From Hyphomicrobiaceae bacterium (GTDB lineage Bacteria > Pseudomonadota > Alphaproteobacteria > Rhizobiales > Hyphomicrobiaceae): a stretch of DNA of 64,000 nt. Location of the stretch: NCBI GenBank assembly GCA_041397645.1, contig JAWKWE010000004.1, forward strand, positions 2,418,001-2,482,000. Direction: 5' to 3'. Each line of letters starts with the position of its first letter. Positions within the stretch are counted from its first letter, which is position 1. Shown here piece by piece: positions 17,805 through 26,515 of this stretch. Under the pieces are notes generated by a model, which was not told where the DNA came from, did not search any database, and was given only the letters and a program-made list of their open reading frames with translations. The position numbers and the translations under genes were made by a program.

Positions 17805-18098
17805 CTAAACCCAGCGAAAAACTGCAAGCGCGTAGAGCACGCAAACCGCCACCGCCGGCCACAGATTGCCACCGAACATGCCGAGCCACGCCAGGCAAAT
17901 GAACGCGCTCCCCAGTAGCGAAATGAAAAGCCGATCTCCCCGGGTTGTATCAAGTCCAAGAACGCCGTGACGTGGATCGCCGCCTGGCACCAGGATCTCC
18001 CAAACTGTCATCGCGATCAGACAGCACGCGATGAACAAGAAGAAGAGCGCAGTTGGTACGGTCCAGGCCATCCAGGACAAGAATGTCGTGCCTTCCAT
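17805..18098 (-). CDS. glpU: DUF2160 small membrane protein of the glycerol ABC transporter
   Basis: A 97-residue integral membrane protein with three hydrophobic segments (LFFLFIACCLIAMTVWEIL, LFISLLGSAFICLAWLGMF and the C-terminal AVAVCVLYALAVF). It matches the DUF2160 protein found last or next to last in rhizobial glycerol uptake operons, called glpU in Rhizobium leguminosarum. Its exact role is not known; it probably helps the permease. It follows glpQ by 15 bases. Confidence 0.85.
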   Translation of the reverse strand: MEGTTFLSWMAWTVPTALFFLFIACCLIAMTVWEILVPGGDPRHGVLGLDTTRGDRLFISLLGSAFICLAWLGMFGGNLWPAVAVCVLYALAVFRWV

Positions 18099-18113
18099 GT
18101 CTATCTCCTTGTC

Positions 18114-18914
18114 CTAGACGCGACCCAGCGCGAAGCCCTTGGCGATGTAGTTGCGCACGAAGTAGATGACGATCGCACCCGGGATAAGTGTCAAAACGCC
18201 AGCGGCAGCAAGCAGACCAAGTTCATAGCCGGATGTGCTCGCCGTCTTCGTCATGGCCGCAACGATTGGCTTTGCAGCTACCGACGTGAGGTTCTTGGCT
18301 AGAAGCATCTCGACCCACGAGAACATGAAACAGAAGAATGCCGCCACGCCGATGCCTGCAGCGATTGTTGGAATAAAGATTTTGACAAAGAAGCTTGGAA
18401 ACGAATAGCCGTCGACGTAAGCGGTCTCGTCCAATTCTTTGGGCACACCGGACATGAATCCTTCCAGGATCCACACCGCTAACGGCACGTTGAAGAGCGT
18501 GTGTGCCAAGGCGACCGCCCAAGGCGTATCAAACAGCCCCACCGCGGAATACAGATTGACGAATGGCAACACAAACACGGCAGCAGGCGCCATACGATTG
18601 GACAGCAACCAGAAGAAAAGATGCTTATCGCCGATAAAATTGTATCGCGAGAAGGCATATGCGGCGGGCAGCGCCACCATTACAGAAATCACGGTATTTA
18701 TCAGAACGTACGTGATGGAATTTATGTAGGCGTTATACCAGCTCGGATCTGTGAAAATTGTCTTGTAGCTCGCAAACGTGAACTCGCGCGGGAAGGCACT
18801 AAACCCTCCCAGAATTTCGTTCGTGGTTTTGAACGACATATTGAGCAGCCAATAGATCGGCAGCATCAAGAACAGAATGTAGACGAATAGAATGAAATAG
18901 CGCCAGCGCATCAC
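18114..18914 (-). CDS. glpQ: Glycerol ABC transporter permease (MalG-like)
   Basis: A 266-residue inner-membrane permease with six membrane helices. It is of the sugar-type family. The family's ABC-interaction loop appears as the EAA-like segment ELDETAYVDGYSFPSFFVKI. The N-terminus MMRWRYFILFVYILFLMLPIYWL is the first helix. It should pair with GlpP to form the channel for glycerol taken up by GlpV and driven by GlpS/GlpT. The start overlaps the glpP stop by 4 bases. Confidence 0.92.
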   Translation of the reverse strand: MMRWRYFILFVYILFLMLPIYWLLNMSFKTTNEILGGFSAFPREFTFASYKTIFTDPSWYNAYINSITYVLINTVISVMVALPAAYAFSRYNFIGDKHLFFWLLSNRMAPAAVFVLPFVNLYSAVGLFDTPWAVALAHTLFNVPLAVWILEGFMSGVPKELDETAYVDGYSFPSFFVKIFIPTIAAGIGVAAFFCFMFSWVEMLLAKNLTSVAAKPIVAAMTKTASTSGYELGLLAAAGVLTLIPGAIVIYFVRNYIAKGFALGRV

Positions 18915-19774
18915 TTCGCCTCCCCACGCATCATCAGCGTGTAGAACAGCCAGCTCAGGAACAGGATAATAAGGAAATAGACGATCGAGAACGCTGCGGC
19001 CGGGCCCAAGTCAAATCCCCCAAGCGCCTTCTGAACCAAATCGATCGACAGAAACTTCGTCGTGCTGCCTGGACCGCCCCCGGTGAGAACGATGACTTCA
19101 GTATAGATCATGAAACTATCCATGAAGCGGAGCAGGATCGCGATCGTCAGCACGTGCTTGAGCTTCGGAAGCTGGATATAGCGGAACACCGACCAGCGCG
19201 AGGCGCCGTCCACCTGAGCCGCCTGATAGTAGGCGTCGGGAATCGAAACGAGGCCTGCATAGCACAACAGAACGACGAGGGATGTCCAATGCCACACGTC
19301 CATGAGCACCGTCGTGAACCAGGCCGCAAACGGTTGGCGCGTATAGTTATAGGGAATGCCCAAACCGTTGATGGCCTTTCCTAGTAGCCCGATATCTGGC
19401 AGCGCCATGATGTTCCACATCGAGCCAACGACATTCCACGGCACCAGCAGCGGTAGCGCGATAAGCACAAGACAAACCGATACCCACGGCCCTTTGCGCG
19501 GCATGCACAGCGCGATGGCAAGCCCAAGCGGTATCTCGATGGCCAAGACCAAGCCGGTAAAAATCAACTGACGTTGAAGCGACTCGTGGAATTGCCTATC
19601 GTGCAGCACCTGTTCGAACCAGCGCGTGCCCGACCAAAAGAATTCGTTATTCCCGAACGTCTCCTGCACCGAATAGTTGACTACGGTCATCAGAGGGATC
19701 AGCGAGTTGAAAAGCACCATCAGGAAGACGGGCAGAACGAGAAACCACGCCTTGTTGTCGAACGTCTTTTTCAT
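18911..19774 (-). CDS. glpP: Glycerol ABC transporter permease (MalF-like)
   Basis: A 287-residue permease with six predicted helices. The cytoplasmic EAA-type loop is YYQAAQVDGASRWSVFRYIQ, the site for contact with the ATPases. The frame is open further upstream (19810), but the ATG at 19774 overlaps the glpT stop as ATGA, has AGGAG about eight bases before it and begins MKKTFDNKAWFLVLPVF, as expected for the family. It is translationally coupled on both sides within the glpVSTPQU operon. Confidence 0.93.
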   Translation of the reverse strand: MKKTFDNKAWFLVLPVFLMVLFNSLIPLMTVVNYSVQETFGNNEFFWSGTRWFEQVLHDRQFHESLQRQLIFTGLVLAIEIPLGLAIALCMPRKGPWVSVCLVLIALPLLVPWNVVGSMWNIMALPDIGLLGKAINGLGIPYNYTRQPFAAWFTTVLMDVWHWTSLVVLLCYAGLVSIPDAYYQAAQVDGASRWSVFRYIQLPKLKHVLTIAILLRFMDSFMIYTEVIVLTGGGPGSTTKFLSIDLVQKALGGFDLGPAAAFSIVYFLIILFLSWLFYTLMMRGEAK

Positions 19775-20862
19775 CGGGCAGCTCCTCGCGCTGCATCGCC
19801 GACGAGCCAACCATCGGCATAGATCCGTGCGCGTGATGCATCAAAGGTAACTTTTGCATTGTCGGACGGAATGGCCGCTCCTTGGCGCACGAGAATTTTC
19901 AGCGGCTGATCTCCAGCCTGGGCCGATACGATATTGAAGCGACCGGCATCCGCGACTTTGGTCACCTGCACCGGTAGGCCATCGGTAGAAAATTTCACAA
20001 ATTCCGGGCGGATGCCGACTTGAAGCGTTTGAGCGCCTCCTCGGTACTTGTTGGCATTTTCCGTCGCGATCTCTGTGCCGTTGACCAATGCCTGACCATC
20101 GCACACCTCGCACGCGATGAGGTTCATGCCAGGAGATCCGATGAAGTGGCCAACAAAAGTGTGGTGCGGCCGCTCGAACAGCTCAACCGGTGTTCCGATC
20201 TGCACTACCTCGCCATCGTTCATCACGACCACTTTATCCGCGAAGGTCAACGCCTCGGTCTGATCATGCGTGACATAAATCATGGTGCGTCGGATACGCA
20301 GATGCAATTCCTTGAGCTTGGATCGCAACTCCCACTTCAAATGCGGGTCGATCACCGTAAGCGGCTCATCGAACATGATTACGTTGACGTCCGAACGCAC
20401 CAGACCGCGCCCGAGCGATATCTTCTGCTTTCCATCCGCCGTCAAACCAGAAGCCCGGTTCCGCAGCGTGCCGGACAGGTCGAGCATCCCGGCGATTTCA
20501 TCCACCCGCTTGGCGACGGTTGTTTCATCGACGCCGCGATTGCGGAGAGGGAATGCCAAATTGTCAAACACCGTCATGGTGTCGTATATGACAGGAAACT
20601 GGAACACCTGCGCGATGTTGCGCTCTTCCGGCGTCTTGTGCGTGACGTCGACGTCGTCGAATTCGATGCGGCCTTTGGTTGGAATGAGCAACCCCGAAAT
20701 CAAATTGAGCAACGTCGTCTTACCGCAGCCCGATGGTCCCAGCAGAGCATACGCGCCGCCATCGTCCAACGTTAGCGTCATAGGCTTCAGCGCCCAGTGC
20801 TCCGGTGCAGACGGTTCGGGAACATAAGCGTGCGCCAACTCGTGAAACGAAATTTTTGCCAT
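19771..20862 (-). CDS. glpT: Glycerol ABC transporter ATP-binding protein
   Basis: A 363-residue ATPase of the MalK/UgpC-like group. Walker A is GPSGCGKTTLL; the signature loop is degenerate (LTADGKQKISLGRG in place of LSGGQ), Walker B is VIMFDEPLTVID and the switch His is in YVTHDQTEAL. A C-terminal OB/TOBE-type domain (about residues 235-355) follows. The shared use of two different ATPases, GlpS and GlpT, is typical of this transporter. The start codon overlaps the glpS stop by one base. Confidence 0.93.
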   Translation of the reverse strand: MAKISFHELAHAYVPEPSAPEHWALKPMTLTLDDGGAYALLGPSGCGKTTLLNLISGLLIPTKGRIEFDDVDVTHKTPEERNIAQVFQFPVIYDTMTVFDNLAFPLRNRGVDETTVAKRVDEIAGMLDLSGTLRNRASGLTADGKQKISLGRGLVRSDVNVIMFDEPLTVIDPHLKWELRSKLKELHLRIRRTMIYVTHDQTEALTFADKVVVMNDGEVVQIGTPVELFERPHHTFVGHFIGSPGMNLIACEVCDGQALVNGTEIATENANKYRGGAQTLQVGIRPEFVKFSTDGLPVQVTKVADAGRFNIVSAQAGDQPLKILVRQGAAIPSDNAKVTFDASRARIYADGWLVGDAARGAAR

Positions 20863-21926
20863 CAGCCGGCCAGCTCCCCAGTTGGCTTGTAGTAGAGGAT
20901 CTGATCGGTATCGACATAGAGCTGCGTCTGCGTGCCGACCTCGACAGGGTGTATGCCATGCGATTGTGAAACCCAGGTCTCATCGCCTACTTTGAAGTGA
21001 ATAACGCTCTCGGACCCCGAAAGCTCGGTAATCAACACGCGCCCCGCGATAGTTGCTGAGTTGGCGGCGATGCTAGATTTCGTAACGTGGTGAGGCCTTA
21101 TCGCGATGGTGTAATCCCCATCGGGGATGTTGCGCGCCGCTGAGCCGAGCGCCCATTGCGGGCCATCCGAAAGCTTTAACTGGCCATTCGTCTTGACTGC
21201 CGCATGGGTATTGATCGGTGGATCGGAAAACACCCGCGCCGAGGCTAGGTCCTTTGGATGTCGATACCCTTTTGCAGTTGGGCCAAATTGGGTGATACGG
21301 CCTTCATGCAGCGTTGCCGTGTTGCCGCCGAACAGCAGGGCTTCTGCTGGCTCTGTCGTTGCGTAAACGACAATGCAATTTCGCTCCGCGAACAACTTCG
21401 GCAACTCGTCGCGCAATTCCTCTCGCAGCTTGTAGTCCAAGTTGGCGAGGGGCTCGTCGAACAAGATGATATCGCTGTCTTTAACGATAGCACGAGCGAT
21501 TGCCGTGCGCTGCTGTTGACCGCCCGAAAGCTGTGACGGCTTGCGGTCCAGCATCGGGGTCAGACGCAAAAGCTCAGCAGCCTGCATGACGCGGCGGTTA
21601 ATCTCCTGGACGCTCATTCCGGCAACTCGCAGGGGAGTTGCAATATTTTCGCGGACCGTGAAATTCGGATAATTGATGAACTGTTGGTAGACCATAGAGA
21701 CGTTGCGCTTCTGCACAGGAACGCCGGTTACATTCTCCCCGCGAAACCATATCTCTCCACTCGTGGGCTTTTCCAGCCCGGCCATCATCTGCATGAGTGT
21801 AGTCTTACCAGCCAGCGTCGCGCCGAGCAGGACATTCAAACTGTTATCCGGCAGCACCAGATTTGTTTCATAGATGAAGGTATCGGCGCCAACGCGCTTG
21901 GTTATGTTTCTTAGTTCTAGCGACAT
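20862..21926 (-). CDS. glpS: Glycerol ABC transporter ATP-binding protein with atypical Walker A and switch region
   Basis: A 354-residue ATPase. The Walker A motif reads GATLAGKTTL (Ala and Leu where Ser/Gly and Gly are usual, Lys-Thr-Thr kept), the signature is LSGGQQQRTAIARA, and Walker B is IILFDEPLANLD. At the switch position the sequence is VYATTEPAEAL, without the usual His (VTHDQxEA). A MalK-like C-terminal domain follows. GlpS therefore has a good signature but a missing switch His, while GlpT has the reverse, so the pair may form one complete and one degenerate ATP site. Confidence 0.93.
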   Translation of the reverse strand: MSLELRNITKRVGADTFIYETNLVLPDNSLNVLLGATLAGKTTLMQMMAGLEKPTSGEIWFRGENVTGVPVQKRNVSMVYQQFINYPNFTVRENIATPLRVAGMSVQEINRRVMQAAELLRLTPMLDRKPSQLSGGQQQRTAIARAIVKDSDIILFDEPLANLDYKLREELRDELPKLFAERNCIVVYATTEPAEALLFGGNTATLHEGRITQFGPTAKGYRHPKDLASARVFSDPPINTHAAVKTNGQLKLSDGPQWALGSAARNIPDGDYTIAIRPHHVTKSSIAANSATIAGRVLITELSGSESVIHFKVGDETWVSQSHGIHPVEVGTQTQLYVDTDQILYYKPTGELAG

Positions 21927-21965
21927 GGCCTCTGAGCTTTTTGGAACGCTCTGATCGTACGGGAT

Positions 21966-22005
21966 GAAAAACCCCGGGGCACGCCAACGTGGTCAGCGCC
22001 CCGGG
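21966..22005 (-). terminator. Hairpin with T-tract between glpV and glpS (attenuator)
   Basis: The 8-bp GC stem CCCGGGGC / GCCCCGGG (21973-21980 with 21998-22005) is followed on the minus strand by GGTTTTTC. It lies in the gap between the binding-protein gene and the first ATPase gene. Such hairpins usually stop part of the transcripts or protect the 3' end, so that the binding protein is made in excess over the membrane parts. Confidence 0.65.
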
Positions 22006-22031
22006 TACAATCGCATTTGCGTTGTTGACCT

Positions 22032-23771
22032 CTAGTTCTTGGTCCAACGCTTGATCAGCTCATCATAGGCGATCGTCTGGCCCGGTTCTTTCTCGTTGGC
22101 GAGCTTGGCGGCGGGGCCGTCAGGCTTGCCGAGCCAATCCTCGGGCTTCTTTTCAGGATTGAGACGCGGGCCGCACCCGCCGTAGGTTTTATTGGCTTTA
22201 TCGGCCGCCTCCATTCGAGCCATCATCTGGTCCATCTCGCCCGCGAGACGATCCATGGCTTGCTGAGGCGTGAATGCACCGGAGTTCACATCGCCGATCT
22301 GCTGCCACCAAAGCTGCGCAAGCTTGGGATAGTCAGGCACGTTGATGCCGGTTGGCGTCCAATTCACCCGATCTGGCGAACGATAAAATTCAACCAGGCC
22401 GCCAAGGTTGGGGGCACGGTCCGTGAAGGACTTATGGTTCACCGTGCTATCGCGGATAAACGTCAGACCCACATGGCTCTTCTTTACGTCAACCGTCTTG
22501 GAGATGACGAACTGTGCATAGAGCCAAGCTGCCTTTCGACGATCGACCGGAGTTGATCTGAACAAAGTCCATGAGCCGGCGTCTTGGTAGCCGAGCTTCA
22601 TGCCTTCTTTCCAATACGGACCATGCGGCGAAGGCGCCATCCGCCACAGCGGCTTACCGGCGTCATCAACTGTATTGTTGCCATCCTTCTTGGGCGCGAC
22701 CATCGAAGCGGTGAAGGCCGTGTACCAGAAGATTTGCTGAGCAACGTTGCCCTGGCTCAGAGCCGGCAGCGACTGATAGAAGTCGTAGTCGGCAGCACCG
22801 GGAGGTGCGTACTTGCGCAGCCACTCATCCCACTTCGCGATGGCAAACACGGAAGCCGGAGCATTGGTGCCGCCGCCGCGCGCCACCGATGCGCCGGAGG
22901 GATTGCAGCTTCCCTTATCCATGCGGATGCCCCACTCATCGATGGGACGGCCGTTGGGTAGGCCAGGCGAAGTCGAACCCGCCATCGATAGCCACGCGTC
23001 GGTCATGCGCCAGCCAAGGTCGGGTGCACGCTTGCCGTAGTCCATGTGCCCGTAGATGCGCACGCCGTCGATTTCCTTCACATCATTAGTGAAGAACTCC
23101 GCGATGTCCTCATATGCCGACCAATTGACGGGAACGCCGAGATCGTAGCCGTACTTGGACTTGAACTTCTCCTGGAGGTCCTTGCGGTCAAACCAATCCT
23201 TGCGGAACCAGTAGAGGTTGGCGAACTGCTGATCTGGAATCTGCCAGAGCTTTCCGTCCGGGCCGGTAGTGAAGGATTTGCCGATGAAGTCGTCGACATC
23301 GAGCCCTGGGTTGGTAACGTCCTTGCCTTCTCCCGCCATCCAGTCCGTCAGGTTCACAGCGCTCTGCAACCGCGAATGCGTTCCGATGAGATCGCTGTCG
23401 TTGATGTAGCCGTCATAGAGATTGCGGTTGGTTTGCATCTGGGTCTGCACTGCCTGCACGACTTCGCCTTCGCCGAGCAGCTGATGATTGACTTTGATGC
23501 CGGTAATTTCGGTGAAAGCTTTTGCCAGCGTTTCCGACTCGTAGCTGTGCGTCGGAATGGTCTCCGACAGCACGTTGATCTCGAGCCCTTTAAAGGGCTC
23601 GGCGGCCTTGATGAACCATTCCATCTCCTTCATCTGCTCTTCTTTGGACAGAGTCGAAGGCTGGAATTCGCTTTCGACCCACTTCTTGGCTTCGTCCATG
23701 CCGGCAAACGCCGGGGCGGACAAAGATATGGCCGCAGCAATCATTGCTACGGCGGATATGCGTTTCCTCAT
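22032..23771 (-). CDS. glpV: Glycerol ABC transporter substrate-binding protein
   Basis: A 579-residue periplasmic binding protein, large as is usual for this family. The ATG at 23771 has GGAGGTG about eight bases upstream and gives a clean signal peptide (MRKRISAVAMIAAAISLSAP, cut after AFAG). The mature part shows MEWFIKAAEPFKGLEINVLSE and the GYINDSDLIGTHSR region of the glycerol-type extracellular family 1 proteins. It is the first gene of the glpVSTPQU operon and is divergent from glpR. The frame upstream of 23771 is not used. Confidence 0.93.
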   Translation of the reverse strand: MRKRISAVAMIAAAISLSAPAFAGMDEAKKWVESEFQPSTLSKEEQMKEMEWFIKAAEPFKGLEINVLSETIPTHSYESETLAKAFTEITGIKVNHQLLGEGEVVQAVQTQMQTNRNLYDGYINDSDLIGTHSRLQSAVNLTDWMAGEGKDVTNPGLDVDDFIGKSFTTGPDGKLWQIPDQQFANLYWFRKDWFDRKDLQEKFKSKYGYDLGVPVNWSAYEDIAEFFTNDVKEIDGVRIYGHMDYGKRAPDLGWRMTDAWLSMAGSTSPGLPNGRPIDEWGIRMDKGSCNPSGASVARGGGTNAPASVFAIAKWDEWLRKYAPPGAADYDFYQSLPALSQGNVAQQIFWYTAFTASMVAPKKDGNNTVDDAGKPLWRMAPSPHGPYWKEGMKLGYQDAGSWTLFRSTPVDRRKAAWLYAQFVISKTVDVKKSHVGLTFIRDSTVNHKSFTDRAPNLGGLVEFYRSPDRVNWTPTGINVPDYPKLAQLWWQQIGDVNSGAFTPQQAMDRLAGEMDQMMARMEAADKANKTYGGCGPRLNPEKKPEDWLGKPDGPAAKLANEKEPGQTIAYDELIKRWTKN

Positions 23772-23949
23772 TTTTTTCACCTCCCAGGGCACAGAGAGCT
23801 TAAAACTATCAAGTGAAACAAAACGCGTGTCAATCGCAAAGCCCTAGCGAAAAATGAAAGCACGGAAATCAAACGAAAAAACGCAATTTGATGCGTTGTC
23901 CGCTGGCTTTTTTGCGGCATTGCAGCAGAGAGATTGTGCGGCGCAAGAC

Positions 23950-23967
23950 TTTCGAATGCACTCGAAA
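23950..23967. promoter_or_regulatory. Candidate GlpR operator, TTTCG-N8-CGAAA
   Basis: An inverted repeat in the divergent glpV-glpR interval. More CGAAA half-sites follow the same orientation at 23848 and 23874, and ACGAA is at 23978. DeoR-family repressors often bind repeats of this type. The regulator gene lies next to it, so autoregulation and control of glpV by glycerol 3-phosphate are likely, but not shown. Confidence 0.5.
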
Positions 23968-24020
23968 ACTTGAAAAAACGAATATTGCGCGCTACCATAA
24001 CCGGACAGGGAGAGCTTCGA

Positions 24021-24791
24021 ATGTTGACCACTTCACCGCGCCAACAGGAAATCGTCCGGCTCGCACGCGAGCAAGGTCGCGTCGACGTCGAGACGCTGGC
24101 AGAACGCTTCACAGTGACACCGCAAACGATCCGCAAGGACTTGAATGACCTATGCGAACGAGGCGTTCTGCAGCGCTACCACGGAGGCGCGGTGATCGCC
24201 TCCGGCGTTGCAAACTACGGCTACGAAGCGCGGCGACAGCTGGCGACGGAGGAGAAGCGGTTGATCGGCGTAAGGGCGGCTGCGCTCATTCCTGACAACT
24301 CTTCGATTTTGATCAACATCGGAACCACGACAGAGCAAGTCGCCACCGCACTGCGGCATCGTCATGGGCTATTGGTAATCACTAATAATACCAATGTTAT
24401 AAACATTTTAATCGGCTGCGCAGGCATCGAGGTCATCGTCGCTGGTGGGGTGTTGCGCCATTCGGATGGCGGCGTCGTCGGCGAGGCGGCCGTGGACTTC
24501 ATCCGCCAATTCAAGGTCGACTATGCGGTCATCGGCACTTCCGCCATCGACGAGGACGGCTCATTACTGGACTACGACTATCGCGAGGTCAAAGTCGCAA
24601 AGGCGATCCTTGGATGCGCCCGCCATACCATACTCGTTGCCGATAGCATGAAGTACGCGCGCACTGCGCCCGTACGCATCGGTCATCTATCGGAAATCGA
24701 CTATTTCGTAACCGACCGGGCACCGCCTCCGGCGCTCGCAGCCATCTGCCGGGAGCACAAAGTTGAGATTGCCCTGCCTGGATCGGCTTGA
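24021..24791 (+). CDS. glpR: DeoR-family transcriptional repressor, GlpR
   Basis: A 256-residue regulator with an N-terminal DeoR helix-turn-helix (RQQEIVRLAREQGRVDVETL, then TVTPQTIRKDLNDL) and a C-terminal sugar-phosphate-isomerase-like ligand domain with INIGTTTEQVA and GGVLRHSDGGVVG. The ATG at 24021, after GGGAGAG, was chosen over the longer frame from 23934 because family members begin near the helix-turn-helix. The expected ligand is glycerol 3-phosphate. It is followed by glpD and glpK in the same direction. Confidence 0.92.
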   Translation: MLTTSPRQQEIVRLAREQGRVDVETLAERFTVTPQTIRKDLNDLCERGVLQRYHGGAVIASGVANYGYEARRQLATEEKRLIGVRAAALIPDNSSILINIGTTTEQVATALRHRHGLLVITNNTNVINILIGCAGIEVIVAGGVLRHSDGGVVGEAAVDFIRQFKVDYAVIGTSAIDEDGSLLDYDYREVKVAKAILGCARHTILVADSMKYARTAPVRIGHLSEIDYFVTDRAPPPALAAICREHKVEIALPGSA

Positions 24792-24925
24792 AATTTCGTT
24801 TTCTTGCGATAATCTTCGCTTCTCAGCCCCGGCCGACGCGCGCCGGGTTCGTCAGGAAGAGCCTAAGTCGCCCCGTGCGAGGCCTTCCAAACCATTTGCC
24901 CTTTCCCGAAGGCGAGCTGGCCCAA

Positions 24926-26422
24926 GTGTACGACATTGCGATTATCGGCGGCGGCGTAAACGGATGTGGCATAGCCCGCGATGCGGCCGGACGCGGCCTC
25001 AAAGTGCTACTGGCGGAAAAAGCCGATCTTGCATCGGGCACATCCTCCGCATCGACCAAGCTCGTTCATGGCGGCCTTCGATATCTGGAACACTACGAAT
25101 TCAAGATGGTGCATGAAGCCCTAGCCGAGCGTGAAGTTCTGCTCGCGATGGCCCCGCACATCATCTGGCCGCTGCGCTTCGTGCTTCCGCATCACAGCGC
25201 ACTCAGGCCCGCTTGGCTCATACGGCTCGGCCTCTTCCTCTATGATCATCTTGGCGGGCGTAAAATTCTCCCCGCCTCGCGCGGCATTGATCTGCGGCAG
25301 TCACCCACAGGGAAGCCGCTTCAGGAGCGTTTCACGCACGCCTTTGAATACTCGGATTGCTGGGTGGACGATGCGCGCCTCGTTGTTCTGAATGCTATGG
25401 ACGCGCACGCGCGCGGAGCCGTTGTTCGAACGCGAACCGAGGTCGTCTCAGCGCGACGCGGGCCGAAGTCGTGGACCATCGATCTTCACGACAAGATCCA
25501 AGATGCGCGCGAAACAATCGAAGCCCGTGCGCTGATCAACGCCGCTGGTCCCTGGGTCGACGAGGTGCTCAACACACGAGCTGGAAAAAACGGAAAACGC
25601 CGCATTCGCTTGGTCAAAGGCAGCCATATCGTCGTACGCAGACTCTTCGAGCACGACAAAGCCTACATCTTCCAGAACGACGACCGGCGTATCGTATTTG
25701 CCATCCCGTATGAAGATCATTTCACGCTGATCGGAACCACCGACGTCGACTACATTGGCGATCCAGGTGCCGCAGAGATCGACGCGAGTGAAATCGACTA
25801 TCTGTGCCGATTGGCAAGCGGCTACTTCAAAAAGCCGGTCAGGCCCCAAGACGTCGTCTGGAGCTATTCGGGTGTCCGTCCTCTGCTGGATGATGGAGCA
25901 TCCGCCGCTCAAGAGGCGACGCGCGATTACGTTCTCGAACTCGACGACAACGGGGGAGCTGCCCCTATGCTGAACGTCTTCGGCGGCAAGATCACAACCT
26001 ATCGCAGACTTGCTGAAGATGCCTTGCAGATTCTCTCGAAAGTCATGCCGGTAGGTGCGCCCTGGACCGCAGGTGCCGCCCTACCTGGCGGTGACTTCCC
26101 AGTGGACGGCGTCGATGCACAGGTGCGGGCCCTCATGTCAATGTCGCCGGGCATCGAACCGGAACACGCTTCGCGTCTCATTCGCACCTACGGCACGCGT
26201 GCCAAGCAGATCGTCGACGGTGTCGCGCGCGCCGATCAACTCGGCCGGATGTTTGGTGGCGGACTATCGGAACGCGAAGTGCAATATCTAATCGACAACG
26301 AGTGGGCCCGCACGGCCGAGGACGTTCTTTGGCGTCGCACAAAGATGGGACTGAGATTGACGCCCCAGCAGGCCGCAGGACTATCAGAATGGCTCGCCGG
26401 ACGCGCAACTGCCATGGCATAG
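24926..26422 (+). CDS. glpD: Aerobic glycerol-3-phosphate dehydrogenase
   Basis: A membrane-associated FAD enzyme that oxidises glycerol 3-phosphate to dihydroxyacetone phosphate and passes electrons to ubiquinone. The FAD motif is YDIAIIGGGVNGCGIARDAA, followed by STKLVHGGLRYLEHYEFKMV and the C-terminal GGKITTYRRLAEDA. The open frame begins at 24788, but I chose the GTG at 24926 because it places the FAD motif at the N-terminus and gives 498 residues, close to the 501 of the E. coli enzyme. The 46 upstream codons would add an unusual extension. Confidence 0.93.
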   Translation: MYDIAIIGGGVNGCGIARDAAGRGLKVLLAEKADLASGTSSASTKLVHGGLRYLEHYEFKMVHEALAEREVLLAMAPHIIWPLRFVLPHHSALRPAWLIRLGLFLYDHLGGRKILPASRGIDLRQSPTGKPLQERFTHAFEYSDCWVDDARLVVLNAMDAHARGAVVRTRTEVVSARRGPKSWTIDLHDKIQDARETIEARALINAAGPWVDEVLNTRAGKNGKRRIRLVKGSHIVVRRLFEHDKAYIFQNDDRRIVFAIPYEDHFTLIGTTDVDYIGDPGAAEIDASEIDYLCRLASGYFKKPVRPQDVVWSYSGVRPLLDDGASAAQEATRDYVLELDDNGGAAPMLNVFGGKITTYRRLAEDALQILSKVMPVGAPWTAGAALPGGDFPVDGVDAQVRALMSMSPGIEPEHASRLIRTYGTRAKQIVDGVARADQLGRMFGGGLSEREVQYLIDNEWARTAEDVLWRRTKMGLRLTPQQAAGLSEWLAGRATAMA

Positions 26423-26515
26423 TCGTCGTCCGGACTTCTAGGATTTTTCTAAGTCATAAACCCGCATCCGTCGCCCCGAGGCGAATTGAGAAATGCGGTG
26501 CAGACGGGGAGCGAG

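Noticed and set aside
23046..23816. 256-codon plus-strand frame
   Set aside because: Antisense to glpV, with no ribosome binding site and no recognisable domain.
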